From Odobenus rosmarus divergens (Eukaryota > Chordata > Mammalia > Carnivora > Odobenidae), in NCBI RefSeq assembly GCF_000321225.1, contig NW_004451406.1:64369-128368 (forward strand): DNA of 64,000 nucleotides. Direction: 5' to 3'. Positions 24,100 to 35,322 of the stretch are shown here, piece by piece. Position 1 is the stretch's first letter, and each line of letters opens with the position of its first letter. The notes under the pieces are model-generated. The model searched no databases. It worked only from the letters and a program-made list of their open reading frames with translations, and was not told the DNA's origin. The position numbers and the translations under genes were made by a program.

Positions 24100-24274
24100 G
24101 GGATGCCTGGGTAGCTCAGTCGGTTAAGTGTTTGCCTTCGGCTCCCGTCATGATCCCAGAGTCTGGGATCGAGTCCCGCATTGGGCTCCCTGCTCAGCGG
24201 GGAGCCTGCTTCTCCCTCTGCCTGCGGCTCCCCCTGCTTGTGCTCTCTCATTCTGACAAATCTTTTTCAAAAAA
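24100..24274 (+). mobile_element. CAN-SINE, shortened tail
   Basis: TSD AAGAACTATATTCAA (24085-24099) and AAGAACTATATTTAA (24275-24289), one mismatch in 15. The body has CTCTGCCTGCGGCTCCCCC and the tail has lost its AATAAATAAA block (GACAAATCTTTTTC), making the copy short. Confidence 0.97.
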
Positions 24275-24477
24275 AAGAACTATATTTAAAATTTTTATGC
24301 TACCAAAGTTGCTTCTAACATTCAACTGCTAAGTTCAGCAGCTCATGATGAATGACTACAAGACTTATTTGTCAAATAATACATCAACTTCTCCTTGGGG
24401 TGCGGGTCACTGTGCTTCCTAGTAAACCAAACTTACATTCTACTCTATTATACTCATGAACATTAAAAAGGAGATAA

Positions 24478-24662
24478 GGAGGGGCACATGGGTGACTCAG
24501 GTGGTTAAGCATCTGCCTTCTGCTCAGGTCATGATCCCAGGGTCCTGGGATCGAGCCCTGCATCAGGCTCCCTGCTCAGCGGGAAGCCTGCTTCTCCTTC
24601 TCCCACTGCCCCCTGCTTGTACTCTTTCTCTCTCTGACAAATAAATAAATATTTTAAAAAAA
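24478..24662 (+). mobile_element. CAN-SINE
   Basis: Exact 14-base TSD TAAAAAGGAGATAA at 24464-24477 and 24663-24676. It lies only about 200 bases downstream of the previous copy in the same orientation, with independent TSDs. Confidence 0.97.
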
Positions 24663-24676
24663 TAAAAAGGAGATAA

Positions 24677-26888
24677 AGAGAGGCAGATGTGTCAGTGGAG
24701 AACCAAATAGTAAATAGTCACTTAAATTTACTTCTGACGAGAAGACAAGTGAAAAGAGAAATTTGTACAATATTGTATAGTTGTAGTATAACTGCTATGT
24801 TTTCAAAGAAATAAGGTATTTATCTAGAAAGTTTCACACATGTACTATGGCTTCCACTGAATACTTTGTTGTGGTTGTTTTGCTACCTACTCAGCATGGA
24901 CTCTGTTGGGTACTTGGTGATAATGACACTTTGAAGTGAAGGTAGTAAACTTCCTCTCACCCTCAACAGTATTTAGATAGTATTAAGAGCTGCCTCTTAG
25001 TCTTCTGGGGAGGGAGTCCCTTTTAAAGCTATGATCCTCGGGAGAGAGTAGGTATGGTACATTATGTAACTGCATTGGCCAGGCCCTGGTGGAGTAACTT
25101 TTGGTTCTTCAAGTAGAATTCATTTTTTTTTTAAAGTAACAAACTGATAGAACACTGGAATAATTACCCCCATGTTCATAAGTACCATATTCTACACAAT
25201 GCATACTGTTAAATTTAAAAGCCTAAGCAAAATCCAAGATTGAAGCTGGGATAGAAACCAGAATAGAGTCAGGGATGAACAATGAAATAATGGCTAGGCT
25301 ATGATGGACTTAGCTCAGTAAACTGATCATTTGGGGCATGTTTTATTGAAGCAATAACAGGGGCCATTACCTCCAGATCTCTTAATACTGTAACTCTATA
25401 GCTGCTAAAGGAATGTGAGGGCCAGTATAGACTAGATCTGTGATGTTCATCTGTGGTTCTGTCCTGTGTGTCTGGCACATCAAAAAAAAAAGCTATTAAA
25501 AATATTTTTAGAATGGTCTTCTATAATAAAATGAAACAAATTTCTTCATATCAATAATATGCTAAATTATGTCTTTTATCCATCTGTTTCACAGTTTTTC
25601 TTAAGAGATTACAGAGGATATATAACATTCAGTTTTTTCTTGAATGTCATAGGCTAGAACTTCATATGAAAGATTTAAATGCTTTAGCTCTTCAATAATT
25701 CTTTTTAATAATTTTAAAAGATTTGAAATTATGAAGACAGTGTGGTGAAATGTGTTAATCAGTTCTAAAACTTAGGTTTATGTGTTGACTTTATGAAAAA
25801 CCAGTTGTAGGGCAATTATAGCTACTCTTGAGAACAGATGTGCATGAATATTTTATTATTGTTTTATTTAATGCAATTATATAAATGTGGCAACCCACTG
25901 TACTCTTGGATTTTTTCTGAGTAAACAATATTTCAGACGCTTGGGCCTTTCATTCTACACATCACTGGGATTATTTCTTATAATGATTTGATATGGTCTT
26001 ATTTAAATCTAACTAAGCATCTTTTAAGACTATTTTATTTTTGTTCTGATGAATCTTTTTTCAGTGATATTTATAAACTTAGAGAGGAATGAAAATACAA
26101 AGGGGAAGTATGCCTTTAAAAATATATTACACAAAAAAATCTAGTAGTTTAATTTTTGTCTCATATATGTTCTATAAATTCTGTAAATGTTCTGTAAAAA
26201 TCTGTTGGAAGTACATAATGGCAACTAAAGTGTATAACATAGGGAGCCTCAAAGAAGTATTGTGCTTTATTCTTTAAGAACCTGAAATATTTAACAATGC
26301 TGTTAATATTTCACAAAAAATGTATGAAAAATGTAAGACTAGCTTTTCTCCAGTAAATTAATAATTTTAGTTGGAAGTAACTGTTCACAAATGTACATAT
26401 GTCCCCTTTATTCCCTACCTTTTAATGGTTGTTATCCTTATTCTCTGTATTAACTTTCACTTTTTAAATATCTTTATATATTAGAAAAGCAATACATATA
26501 CAAGCATATACAAAAAAGTAAAGAACCTATTACCAGCTTCATTATGAGTCACATATAAAGCTTGTACTTGTATATATCTACCTGTTATGTATAAGTTTAG
26601 AAGTATCCTTTGTATTATACAGAATAGAGCTTATATTTTATGTATACTTTGAAAGCAGGAAATGTACAACCAAAAACTGTTGAGTGATTATTTAGGCCTA
26701 TATGTGATTAAATTGGTCTTAATTTAGATAGCAACTCATTAAACTGTGTAGCATATTAATAAATGGGAACACTTCTGATTACTTACAGAGACATTGTAGC
26801 ATATTTATAATACTCAATAATGACACATTTTAGCAGCTTCCAATAAAGCAGTCCAATTAAATTTGGCTTCTAGGAACTTAAAAAAGAC
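24677..26888. other. Unassigned sequence
   Basis: Two kilobases with no repeat that I can name and no credible coding frame. 26440-26650 is rich in ATACATATA-type words and could be a decayed LINE 3' region. The longest frame (26089-26277, 62 codons) is AT-rich. Confidence 0.5.
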
Positions 26889-27593
26889 TTAATTCATTTT
26901 GCTGACTTCCAGGAAGACGGTGGAACAGAAGGATCCTAAACTCACCGCTCCCACAGATACAACTAGATAATACCCACATCAGTACAAATAACCACAAAAT
27001 ACTCATAGACTGACAGAACAGACTCTCCACAGCTAAACTAGAGAGGGGGCCACATCAAAAACAGTAGGAAGAATGGAGACACAGAAAGTAAGCTGACCTG
27101 TGACACAGTCCATGGGAGGAAGAGTGACCCAGGCATGGAGAAGGGAGAGGAGCAAACTCTACACTGGGCACCTCAGGTTCACGAGACCCACACTGGAAAG
27201 ATGAATCCCCATAATATTTGGCTTTGAAAACAAGAGTGGCTTAAATTCTAGTTCTTATAATCAGTGGGGCTTAATACCTGTAACTTCAAAAATCAGTGGG
27301 TACTGCTCTCGGAGACTGAGGGAGATAGGAAATTCAGTACATGCCCTTAAAGAGACAGCACAACAAACAGCCCCTCTGAGATATAGCATAAAAACAGCAG
27401 TTTGAAAAATGCCTGGGTATACGGAAAGGAGATTTATTTACTAATCTCAAAGCTTGTGATGGAGGGGCAAGGATGTCTGAGAGAATCCTCCAAGAACAAA
27501 GGAGCTGGTGGGTGCCATTTCCCGCCCCTGCTCCCCAGTCTAGATCTGCTAACACCTGTGGGAACCAGCACAGAGTGACCACTCTTCACCTAG

Positions 27594-27905
27594 CTTGCTA
27601 GCAGTGCATCCCACTCTCCTGCTCTTCTGTGGACTAGTCCCTTTCAACTCGACCTCGGTAGCTCTCCAAATCAGTGCCAGGTATCCTCCCATGACAGACC
27701 TGCACAAACCTTGCTAACACTGCATGCCACGCCCCTGCCCTCCTCTAAGGACTTAGCAGGAATATATCCAAAGCAGCTATGGGTCCCCTCCCATGGCATG
27801 CCAGTGCAAATCTTGCTAACACTGCATGCCCCACTCCCGTGTTCTCCTGTGGACCTGACCCCTACCAATTGCCCTCGGCAAGAGTCCATTCAAAGTGATA
27901 CCACA
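27594..27905 (+). repeat. Tandem units in L1 5'UTR
   Basis: Three diverged copies start at about 27594, 27711 and 27813. Each contains CTTGCTA(A/G)CA(C/G)TGCAT followed by CCC(A/C)CTC-type sequence, then a GTGGAC or AAGGAC block and a CATTC/ATCC block, spaced about 117 and 102 bases apart. They may act like the monomers seen in some L1 promoters; that is inference. Confidence 0.6.
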
Positions 27906-28397
27906 CGGGTGGCATTGTGCAAGCAACCCTAAGAGGGCCCAGCACCACTCCAAAGTGACTCTGGCCACAGGGAAAGGGGAAGATAACCACACACACCAGT
28001 ATAACTGCAGCCCCAGCAGTGGGCTGAGGGAAGACATCTGGTCTCATTGCAGGCTCCACACAACAACAAACCTTTTCAGAGGACAACAGAGGGAGAGTGC
28101 CCTGCAGCTTGGTGCACCATAGCTTTTGCAAATATCTGATCTGACTCAGTTTAAGCCCAGTGTAACCCAAGACTGGCCCTTTAACAACACAGGGAGCAAA
28201 CCCTGCCTGCAACAGGCAAAGAAAATCATTGTAGGTAACTGGACTGGAGGCAAACCCAACTCAGGCACAATAGTAGGGTACACACAACATACATAGGAGA
28301 CACCACTGAAATGCCAGGTTCTGGTGAACAGGGGACACTGCACTACAGGACCCCTTCTTCATGAGGCCACTACTTTCAAGAAACAGAGTTAGACAAA

Positions 28398-29287
28398 ATG
28401 AGGGGACAGACGACTATGCCCCAGCTGAAAGACTAGGATGAAATCACAGCAAGAGAGCTAAGTGAAAGAGATAATATGTCTGATAGACAATTTAAAATAA
28501 TGGTCATAAAGATATTCACTGGACTTGAGAAGAGTGGAGGACTTCAGTGAGACCCTCAAAAAGAGACAGAAAGCATAAAAAAGAACCAATCAGAGATGAA
28601 CTCAATAAGCGAAATTAAAAACACACTAGATGGAATAAACAGTAGACTAAAGCAAGCAGAAATGGATGAGCAACCTGGAGGACAGAAATGGAAAGCAATC
28701 AAGCTGAATAGCAGAAAGAAAAAAGATTAATAAAAAAAGGGGGGAGTATATTAAAGCAACTCAGTGACACCATTAAGTGTAATAACATTTTCATTATAGG
28801 AATCCTAGGAGGAGAAAGAAAGGGATCAAAAAATTTATTTGAAGATATAATAGCTGTAAACTTCCCTAATCTTAGGGAAGGAAACAGAAATCCAGATCCA
28901 TGAGGCACAGAGAGCCCCCAACAAAATCAACCCAAGGAGGCCCACAAGACACAGTAAGTAAAATGGCAAAAAGTAATGATAAACTAAGAATTTTTAAGGA
29001 ATTTTTAAAGCAGCAAGAGAAAAAAAAAACAGTTACACACAAGGGAAACCTCATAAGGCAATCAGCTGATTTCTCAGCAGAAACTTTGCAGGCCGCAAGA
29101 TAATGGCATGCTATATTCATAGTGCTGAAAGAAGAAAAAAAAAAAACAAACCCTGCAGCTAGGAATACTCTATCCAGCAAGGCTCTCATTCAGGATAGGA
29201 GAGATAAAGAGTTTCCCAAATAAAAGTTAAGGGAATTAATGACTACTAAACCAGTGCTATAAAGAAACGATCAAGGGAACTCTTTGA
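28398..29287 (+). pseudogene. L1 ORF1 remnant (RNA-binding protein)
   Basis: ORF1 encodes the trimeric nucleic-acid chaperone of the L1 RNP. An ATG at 28398 fits the family start, and the region ends with the CTCTTTGAGTAG stop block at 29281. The N-terminal two thirds read as a Lys/Glu-rich coiled-coil region in broken frames. The C-terminal part has an open stretch at 28900-29103 containing the TKSTQGGP, MAKSNDK and DFSAETLQAAR motifs. There are several frameshifts and in-frame stops, including one about 13 codons after the first ATG. It cannot make a functional protein. Confidence 0.85.
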
Positions 29288-29497
29288 GTAGAAAGGAGAA
29301 CCATAAGCAGGAGTAAGAAAAGTAGGAAGCACAAAGCAGTAAAATTAAGTATCTACACAAAAATCAGTTAAGAGATTCTCACACACAAAATAAATATAAA
29401 ATTTTTAAAAAGGATATATAGTATGACACCATATACCTAAAACATGGGTGGGTGAGGGGGAGGAATAAAAGTGTAGTGCTTTTAGAATAGATTCAAA

Positions 29498-29695
29498 TTT
29501 TTTTTTAAGATTTATTTATTAGAGAGAGCACACGAGTGTGGGGTGGATGGGCAGAGGGAGAGGGAGAGAAAATCTTAAGCAGACCCTGTGCTGAGCATGG
29601 AGCCCAACCAGGGCTTGATCTCATGACCCTGAGATCACAACCTGAGCCAAAACCAAGAGTTGGACACTCAGCTGACTGTGCCACCCAGGCACCCC
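29498..29695 (-). mobile_element. CAN-SINE inside L1
   Basis: TSD AGAATAGATTCAAA (29484-29497) and AGAATAGCTTCAAA (29696-29709), one mismatch. The L1 sequence continues in register after its removal. Older body type, with CCAAAACCAAGAGTTGGACA and a GTGCCACCCAGGCACCCC head. Confidence 0.98.
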
Positions 29696-29927
29696 AGAAT
29701 AGCTTCAAACTTAAGTAACCATCAACTTAATATAGACTGCTATATGCATAAGATATTACATATAAACCTAATGGTAACCACAAATTAAAAACTGGTAATA
29801 GATATGCAAGAAAAATTACAAGAGGAAGGAATCCAAGTATATCACTAAAGAAAGCCAAAAAGCAGTGAGAGAAGAGAAGAAAGGAACAGAGAAGATCTAC
29901 AAAAACAATCATAAAATAAGTAACAAA

Positions 29928-30576
29928 ATGGCAATAAGTACATACCTATCAATTTGAAAGTAAATGGGCTAAATGGTCCAATCAAAAAACATAGGGTGAC
30001 AGAAAGGATGAAAAAAGCAAGACCCATCTATATGTTGCCTACAAGTGACTCATTTCAGACCTACAGACACATGCAGATTGAAAGTAAAGGGATGGAAAAA
30101 CATTTATCATGTGAATGGAAGGGAAAGAATGCCAGGGTAGCAATACTTATATTGCACTAAATAGACTTTAAAATAAAGACTATAACAAGACACAAAGAAA
30201 ACATAATAGATCACCAGATAGATCTAACAGATATATTTAGAACATTCCACCCAGAAACAGCAGAATAAACATTCTTCCCAAGGGCACATGGAACATTTTC
30301 CAAAACAGATCACATGATAGGCCACAAAATAAGTCTCAACAAATTCAAAAAGATCAGAGTTATACCATGCATCTTTTCCAACCACAATGGTATAAAACTA
30401 GAAATCAACCACAAGAAAAAAAATCTGGAAACAACACAAATACATGGAAGTTAAATAACATTCTACTAAACAATGAATGGGTCAACCAAGAAATCCAAGA
30501 GGAAATCAAAAAACACCTGGAGACAAATGAAAATGAAAACAAAATGATCCAGAATCTTGGGATGCAGCACCCCAAA
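29928..30576 (+). pseudogene. L1 ORF2 endonuclease-domain remnant
   Basis: ORF2 starts at the ATG at 29928 (ATGGCAATAAGTACATACC). The APE-type endonuclease domain nicks target DNA. Recognisable pieces are KVNGLNGPIKKHRVTERMKK near 29957 and [20 protein letters not shown] near 30460. The catalytic CLQETH-type motif is degraded by substitutions near 30040. An internal gap at about 30213 joins ACACAAAGAAAACATAATAG to a stretch normally a few hundred bases downstream (estimated from memory). Frameshifted and dead. Confidence 0.85.
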
Positions 30577-31250
30577 ACCACATGACCCAATTAAAAAATG
30601 GGCAGAAGACATGAACAGGCATTTCTCCAAAGACACACGGATAGCCAACAGAGATGTGAAAAAATGCTCAACATCAGTCATCATTGGGAAAATGCAAATC
30701 AAAACCACAATGAGCTAGCCCCTCACACCTGTGAGAATGGCTAAAATCAACTACACAAGAAACAAGGGTTAGCGAGGTTGTGGAGAAAAAGGAAACTTTG
30801 TGCACTGTTAGTGGGAATGCAAACTGGTGTGGCCATTGTGGAAAACATGGAGGTTTCTCAAAAAATTAAAATAGAATCACCCTATGATTCAGCTATTCCA
30901 CGACTGGGTATTTACCCAAAGCATATGCAAACACTAGTTCAAATAGATACATGCATCCCTATGTTTTTTGCAGCATTACTTACAATAGCCTAAATGTGGA
31001 AGCAACACAAGCATCCATGGACAGGTAAATGGATAAAGAAAAAATGGTGTGTGTATACACACACACAGTGGAATACCGCTCAGCCATAAAAAGAATGAAA
31101 TCTTGCCATTTGCAACAATATGAATGGATCTAGAGGGCATAATGTTAAAGGAAATAAGTTATTCAGAGAAAAACAAATATCATGATTTCAGTCATATGTG
31201 GAATCTAAGAAACAAAACAAGTAATCAAAGAAAAAAGATAAACCAAAAAA
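30577..31250 (+). pseudogene. L1 ORF2 C-terminal remnant
   Basis: At about 30577 the sequence jumps from endonuclease-linker sequence (GGGATGCAGCACCCCAAAAC) to the ORF2 end (CCAATTAAAAAATGGGCAGA). The palm domain, with its FADD-type motif, is absent. The C-terminal region is recognised from GGGAATGCAAACTGGTGTGG, TATTTACCCAAAGCATATGC and TCAGCCATAAAAAGAATGAA. An 18-base GT/AC palindrome sits at 31047-31064. The exact stop is obscured by frameshifts. Confidence 0.85.
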
Positions 31251-31565
31251 TAGATTCCTAACTATAAAGAACAAACTGGTGGTTACCAGAGGGGAGGTGG
31301 CTGGGGTAGTGTATGAATTAATGAAGGAGATTAAGATAAACTTGTCATGATGAGCACTGAGTAATATATAGAATTGTTGAATCACCAACTTGTACCTGAA
31401 ATAAGTATAACACTGTATTTTAACTGTACTGGAATTTTAAAAAAACAAATAAAAATTAATTCATTTTATTGTTCACTTGTCCTTATAATCCAATACTATG
31501 AGGAAATGTTTATTAACTAAAATTGAATTTAAATTTTTGTGTAGAATATAGAATCCCACATAACT

Positions 31566-31774
31566 TTATTTATTTTTAGACTATTTGGGGGAAAGAGAGA
31601 GAGAGAGAATGTGCACGCGCATGAGAGTATGAATGGGCAGTGGTGGGGTGGGTGGCAGAGGGAGAAGCAAACTCTCTGCTGAGCAGGGAGCCTGACTCAG
31701 GGCTCCATCCCAGGACCCCAAGATCATGACCTGAGCAGAAGGCAGTTGCTTAACTGACTGAGCCACCCAGGAAC
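31566..31774 (-). mobile_element. CAN-SINE, head-truncated
   Basis: TSD TAGAATCCCACATAACT (31549-31565) and TAGAATCACATAACT (31775-31789), with a two-base difference in length. The 5' end stops at GAGCCACCCAGGAAC, so the last bases of the tRNA-like head are missing. It contains a GTGCACGCGCATGAG insertion in the body. Confidence 0.96.
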
Positions 31775-31789
31775 TAGAATCACATAACT

Positions 31790-32164
31790 ATTTTACTACT
31801 AATCTTGTAGAATTACATTTTATTTAAACTCTGAAATTTAATCTTCAGAGTATATTTTCTTCATCATCATCATATGGAAGAATCCACCTATATTTATTCT
31901 AACAGAGAAAATAATCAGAAGTAATAAATTGTATCAAGCTTATTTTGAAGATGCTGGTCATCTCTCATCACATTAGTAGCCACTAATGGTGTCTGAATTT
32001 AAAATGATCAAAATATCTTCAGTCTCCACTGTTGCCTGATATAATTAGTTTGATCCAAGATAAAGCATGAACCCTATTGAAAACTTAAACTTTCATTCCG
32101 TTGCAAATATCTTTATTAATACATACTTTTAAATCCCTTTCTGTTTTTACTGGTGATGCATTAC
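31790..32164. other. Unassigned sequence
   Basis: AT-rich, with a short TCATCATCATCATA run near 31863. No gene or repeat family. Confidence 0.5.
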
Positions 32165-32182
32165 AAAAGTTGATGTATGTTC

Positions 32183-32363
32183 GGGCACCTGGATGGCTCA
32201 GATGGTTAAGCACCTGCCTTCAGCTCGGGTCATGGTCCCAGGGTCCTGGGATGGAGTCCCGCATCGGGCTCCCTGCTCCTTGGGAGCCTGCTTCTCCCTC
32301 TGCCTCTCTCTCTCTGTCTCTCATGAATAAATAAATAAAATCTTTAAAAAAAAAGAGAGAGAG
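32183..32363 (+). mobile_element. CAN-SINE, dog-like tail
   Basis: Exact 18-base TSD AAAAGTTGATGTATGTTC at 32165-32182 and 32364-32381, the longest in the window. The body has a short CTCTGCCTCTCTCTCTCTG block and a CATGAATAAATAAATAAAATC tail, the form dominant in dogs. Confidence 0.98.
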
Positions 32364-32381
32364 AAAAGTTGATGTATGTTC

Positions 32382-34144
32382 TAATCACCTATTCACCCTG
32401 AGGAAAGGATCCCTCACCCTAAATAATAGGAGAGAGCCAAACACAATATACCCACTAACATGTAACTTTTAAATCCATTTAAATATATTTTGATAATGGT
32501 TTAGATCAAAAATACAATTACCTAATTCTTATCATTTGTTGAATAACTAACTTTCAACATAATAGCACATTCATTAGTTTAAGATGTTTTGTTGATTCAG
32601 TTATATTTATCACTCTGTGTGTTTGAAGATAATCCCATTATTTTGATTATCCTATATTTGCAATATACAACAGTATATATATATATATATATATATATAC
32701 AATATATTGCTTTTATATCTTCATTACTCTATAATAAAAAATGACTCTGTGTTTATGTATTTCCAGAAGAATTCGTCATTTTTACAAAATTTCTCCTCAA
32801 AAATTATCAAAATTTCATTAAACCTGATTGTTTTCCAAAAAATTAACATCTTAACTATATTCAATATCCCCACCAAGAAATGTGATGCCTTTCTCCATTA
32901 TTAATGCCTTTGGGTTTGGGTTTTTGTTTTTGTTGGGTTTTTTTTGGCAGTTTTTTCATAATAATCCTCAACATGATTGATAAGAAGCTCTATCATCTGA
33001 CACCACCCTATATTATGCTTGTTTCCAAAACTCTCTTGAACATATCTTAAAACATTTTCATATTAACTCCCTCAGTGGTTATATAGCTTTTCAATCATAG
33101 AATTTGACATCACAAAGTCTATGGCTCATCTGCTCTGAAACGTGCTTATGCAAAATACTTGGGATTTACTACGCCATTTACACACAGATTATGTCCCATG
33201 GCCCTCCAGGTATGCAAATTTATTCTTACCATTTTTTTTCTAATTTATGAATGTGCTTAGGTTTATTTTATACTTAACTGAATATTTTAATACTAATAAA
33301 ACTTTTGGATTTAAATGGTATCAAGCACAAGTTTGATAATTGTATCTCCTGCTTTCTCATGATTACACTTCGTATATAACACTGGTCAGAACTTTCAAAA
33401 CTTTTATTGTGAAATCTGGAAAATAGAAACTTTTGTATGACTTTTTTTTTAGTCCACTCCTTTGATGTGACAAATTACCTATAAAGTGACTAAACGAAAC
33501 GACTATTTGCTTTAAACTAAAGATGATAGCAACTTGCCAAAACACTGAATAATGTATACTCTAGTGCAGATGAATTTGAGGAATGGCTGACCGAACACAT
33601 AACCACCTAAAATCCCAGTTATGATTTACACGGAAAATATAGAAGGGACTTTATCAAAATTTGAATAATAGATCTTGAAACTTTGAAAAATGAGATATTA
33701 GGTCTTGGAGGGGATGGAGATCTTGACTATTTTAACAGTAACCAAGATAATGCAAACTAAGGATGGAGGTACATAGGATTATCAAATTATCAAAAATAAA
33801 AACATACAGCTCAATGCTGATGAATGCATAGAGAAGTATGCAATAATATTCATTGAGATTAGGAATACAGGTTGTTGATATGGATGGATAGCAATTTATG
33901 TTAGATTAAAAACATTCTTCTCTTATCCAGGTTCCATCATTTTGGTATTACTCTTGCAAAACACTAAATTCTTATCTCACAAGACTAGCAGATCCAAAAC
34001 CTATATGGGCCCTCACATGTCTCAAGACCTGCTCCATGGCCTGCTCCATGGCCTAGATAATTTAATACAACAGTCACCCTATATTCATGACCAGCAACTT
34101 TATATTATCCCATGATAGACTATTACTTCATTAAATTTGTCAAG
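32382..34144. other. Unassigned AT-rich sequence
   Basis: No gene. Contains a TA microsatellite (32674-32699), and T/G-rich low complexity near 32910-32955. A short direct repeat of CCTGCTCCATGG lies at 34027-34054. Confidence 0.5.
32674..32699. repeat. TA microsatellite
   Basis: Thirteen uninterrupted TA units. Confidence 0.95.
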
Positions 34145-34160
34145 CATTTTACATTACACA

Positions 34161-34348
34161 GGGGTGCCTGGGTGGCTCAGTCGTTAAGCATCAGCCTTCA
34201 GCTCAGGTCGTGATCCCAGGGTCCTGGGATTGAGCCCCACATCTGGCTCCCTGCTCGGTGGGAGGCCTGCTTCTCCCTCTCCCACTCCCCCTGCTTGTGT
34301 TCCCTCTCTTGCTGTGTCTGTCAAATAAATAAAATCTTTAAAAAAAGC
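34161..34348 (+). mobile_element. CAN-SINE
   Basis: Exact 16-base TSD CATTTTACATTACACA at 34145-34160 and 34349-34364. Body CTCTCCCACTCCCCCTGCTT and tail CAAATAAATAAAATCTTT are of the arctoid type. Confidence 0.98.
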
Positions 34349-34484
34349 CATTTTACATTACACATTCTTGTCCTCAAATTCAACTTTATAAAATTTTTTT
34401 CCAGTCTCATTTTTAGCATTTGATGTCACTTCTATCTCACAAGGAAAAAAATGAAATTTCAGTATCTGTTTAATATCCACAATA

Positions 34485-34905
34485 CATTACATTTACTCAT
34501 CATGTCTCCTTAGGCTCCTCTTGGTTGCGACAGTTTCTCACACTGCTCTTTTTGATGACCTTGACAGTTTTGAGGAGTACAGGTCAAGGGGTATTATAGA
34601 ATGTCTCTAAGCAGAGATCTGGCTCATGTTTTTTTTCTCATGATGAAAGTGGTGTTATGGGTTTGGGGGGGACTAAGATCACAAAGTCAAAATGTCATTT
34701 TCATCACATCACATCAAGGTTGCCTATTATCAACATGACTTATCAATGTTGATGCTAATTCGGAACCCCAGGCTGATATAGTGTATAACAGTTTCTTCAC
34801 TGTGAAGTTATTCTCTTTATTTTACTCCCATTCCATGCTATGCTCCTTGGAGGAAAGTCACTATGCACAACCCACTCTTAATAAGTGCAAGTTATTCTCA
34901 TCAAT
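34485..34905 (-). repeat. Medium-reiteration repeat, copy A
   Basis: CATGTCTCCTTAGGCTCCTC, TTTTGATGACCTTGACAGTT, CACATCAAGGTTGCCTATTA, and CACTGTGAAGTTATTCTCTT appear in the same order as the longer copy at 57185-58550. I remember this as a common mammalian interspersed repeat, probably L1M-derived untranslated sequence. Family and strand are tentative. Confidence 0.65.
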
Positions 34906-35090
34906 TGCTTTCCCGAGTATCAACCAGATGATTAAAGTCAGTTTGAACATATTTAAGTCTCTCCCAATTGTATATTGTGTGTTTACATCTATATGTATAC
35001 ACAAACACCACACACTGCAATCTCCCTCAGCCATTTCTTTCCTTCTCCTCTTCCAGATATCTTGAAAGGTTTACTGAGGCTCTTCCTTTG

Positions 35091-35304
35091 TTAATTAAAA
35101 AAAAATTTTTTTTTTTTACTTGAGAGAGAGAGAGGGAGAGAATGAGTGATGGGGAGAGGAAAAGAGAGAGAGAGAATGAGAGGGAGGAGGGGAGAAGCAG
35201 GCTCCCTGCTAAGCAGGGAGCCTGATGCAGAGCTGAATCCCAGGACCCAGAGATCATGACCTGAGCTGAAGGCAAACGCTCAACAACGGAGCCACCCAGT
35301 CGCC
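35091..35304 (-). mobile_element. CAN-SINE with long T tail
   Basis: TSD CTGAGGCTCTTCCTTTG (35074-35090) and CTGAGGCTCCTTCCTTTG (35305-35322), one inserted base. The tail ends in a long A/T homopolymer stretch and the body has an expanded GA tract (35121-35195). Confidence 0.97.
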
Positions 35305-35322
35305 CTGAGGCTCCTTCCTTTG

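Larger units (their letters stand above)
26901..31455 (+). mobile_element. L1 with 5'UTR and 3' end, RT region deleted
   Basis: Bounded by an exact 12-base TSD, TTAATTCATTTT, at 26889-26900 and 31456-31467. It opens with the L1 5' start (CTTCCAGGAAGACGGTGGAAC, a mutated AAGATGGCGGAA-type start). In order it has a long 5'UTR, ORF1, an inter-ORF region, the ORF2 endonuclease part, a jump to the ORF2 C-terminus, and a 3'UTR ending in an A-rich tail. The missing middle removes the reverse transcriptase. A minus-strand CAN-SINE interrupts it at 29498-29695. Stops and frameshifts occur throughout, so it is inactive. Confidence 0.95.

Noticed and set aside
27594..27905. Repeated units considered as a CRISPR or minisatellite array
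   Set aside because: Units are diverged, few and lie inside an L1 5'UTR in a mammalian genome.
27862..28212. 116-codon minus-strand frame and its plus-strand partners in 27334-28343
   Set aside because: This is the L1 5'UTR, which is GC-richer than the rest and so has fewer stops by chance.
28872..29189. 105-codon minus-strand frame
   Set aside because: It is antisense to the L1 ORF1 remnant and full of Phe/Leu from the A-rich sense strand.
31047..31064. 18-base perfect palindrome GTGTGTGTATACACACAC
   Set aside because: A GT/AC expansion in the L1 3' part, where dinucleotide runs commonly arise. No sign of a regulatory site.
26889..31467. L1 treated as potentially active
   Set aside because: The reverse transcriptase region is absent, ORF1 and ORF2 have stops and frameshifts, and a SINE interrupts it.
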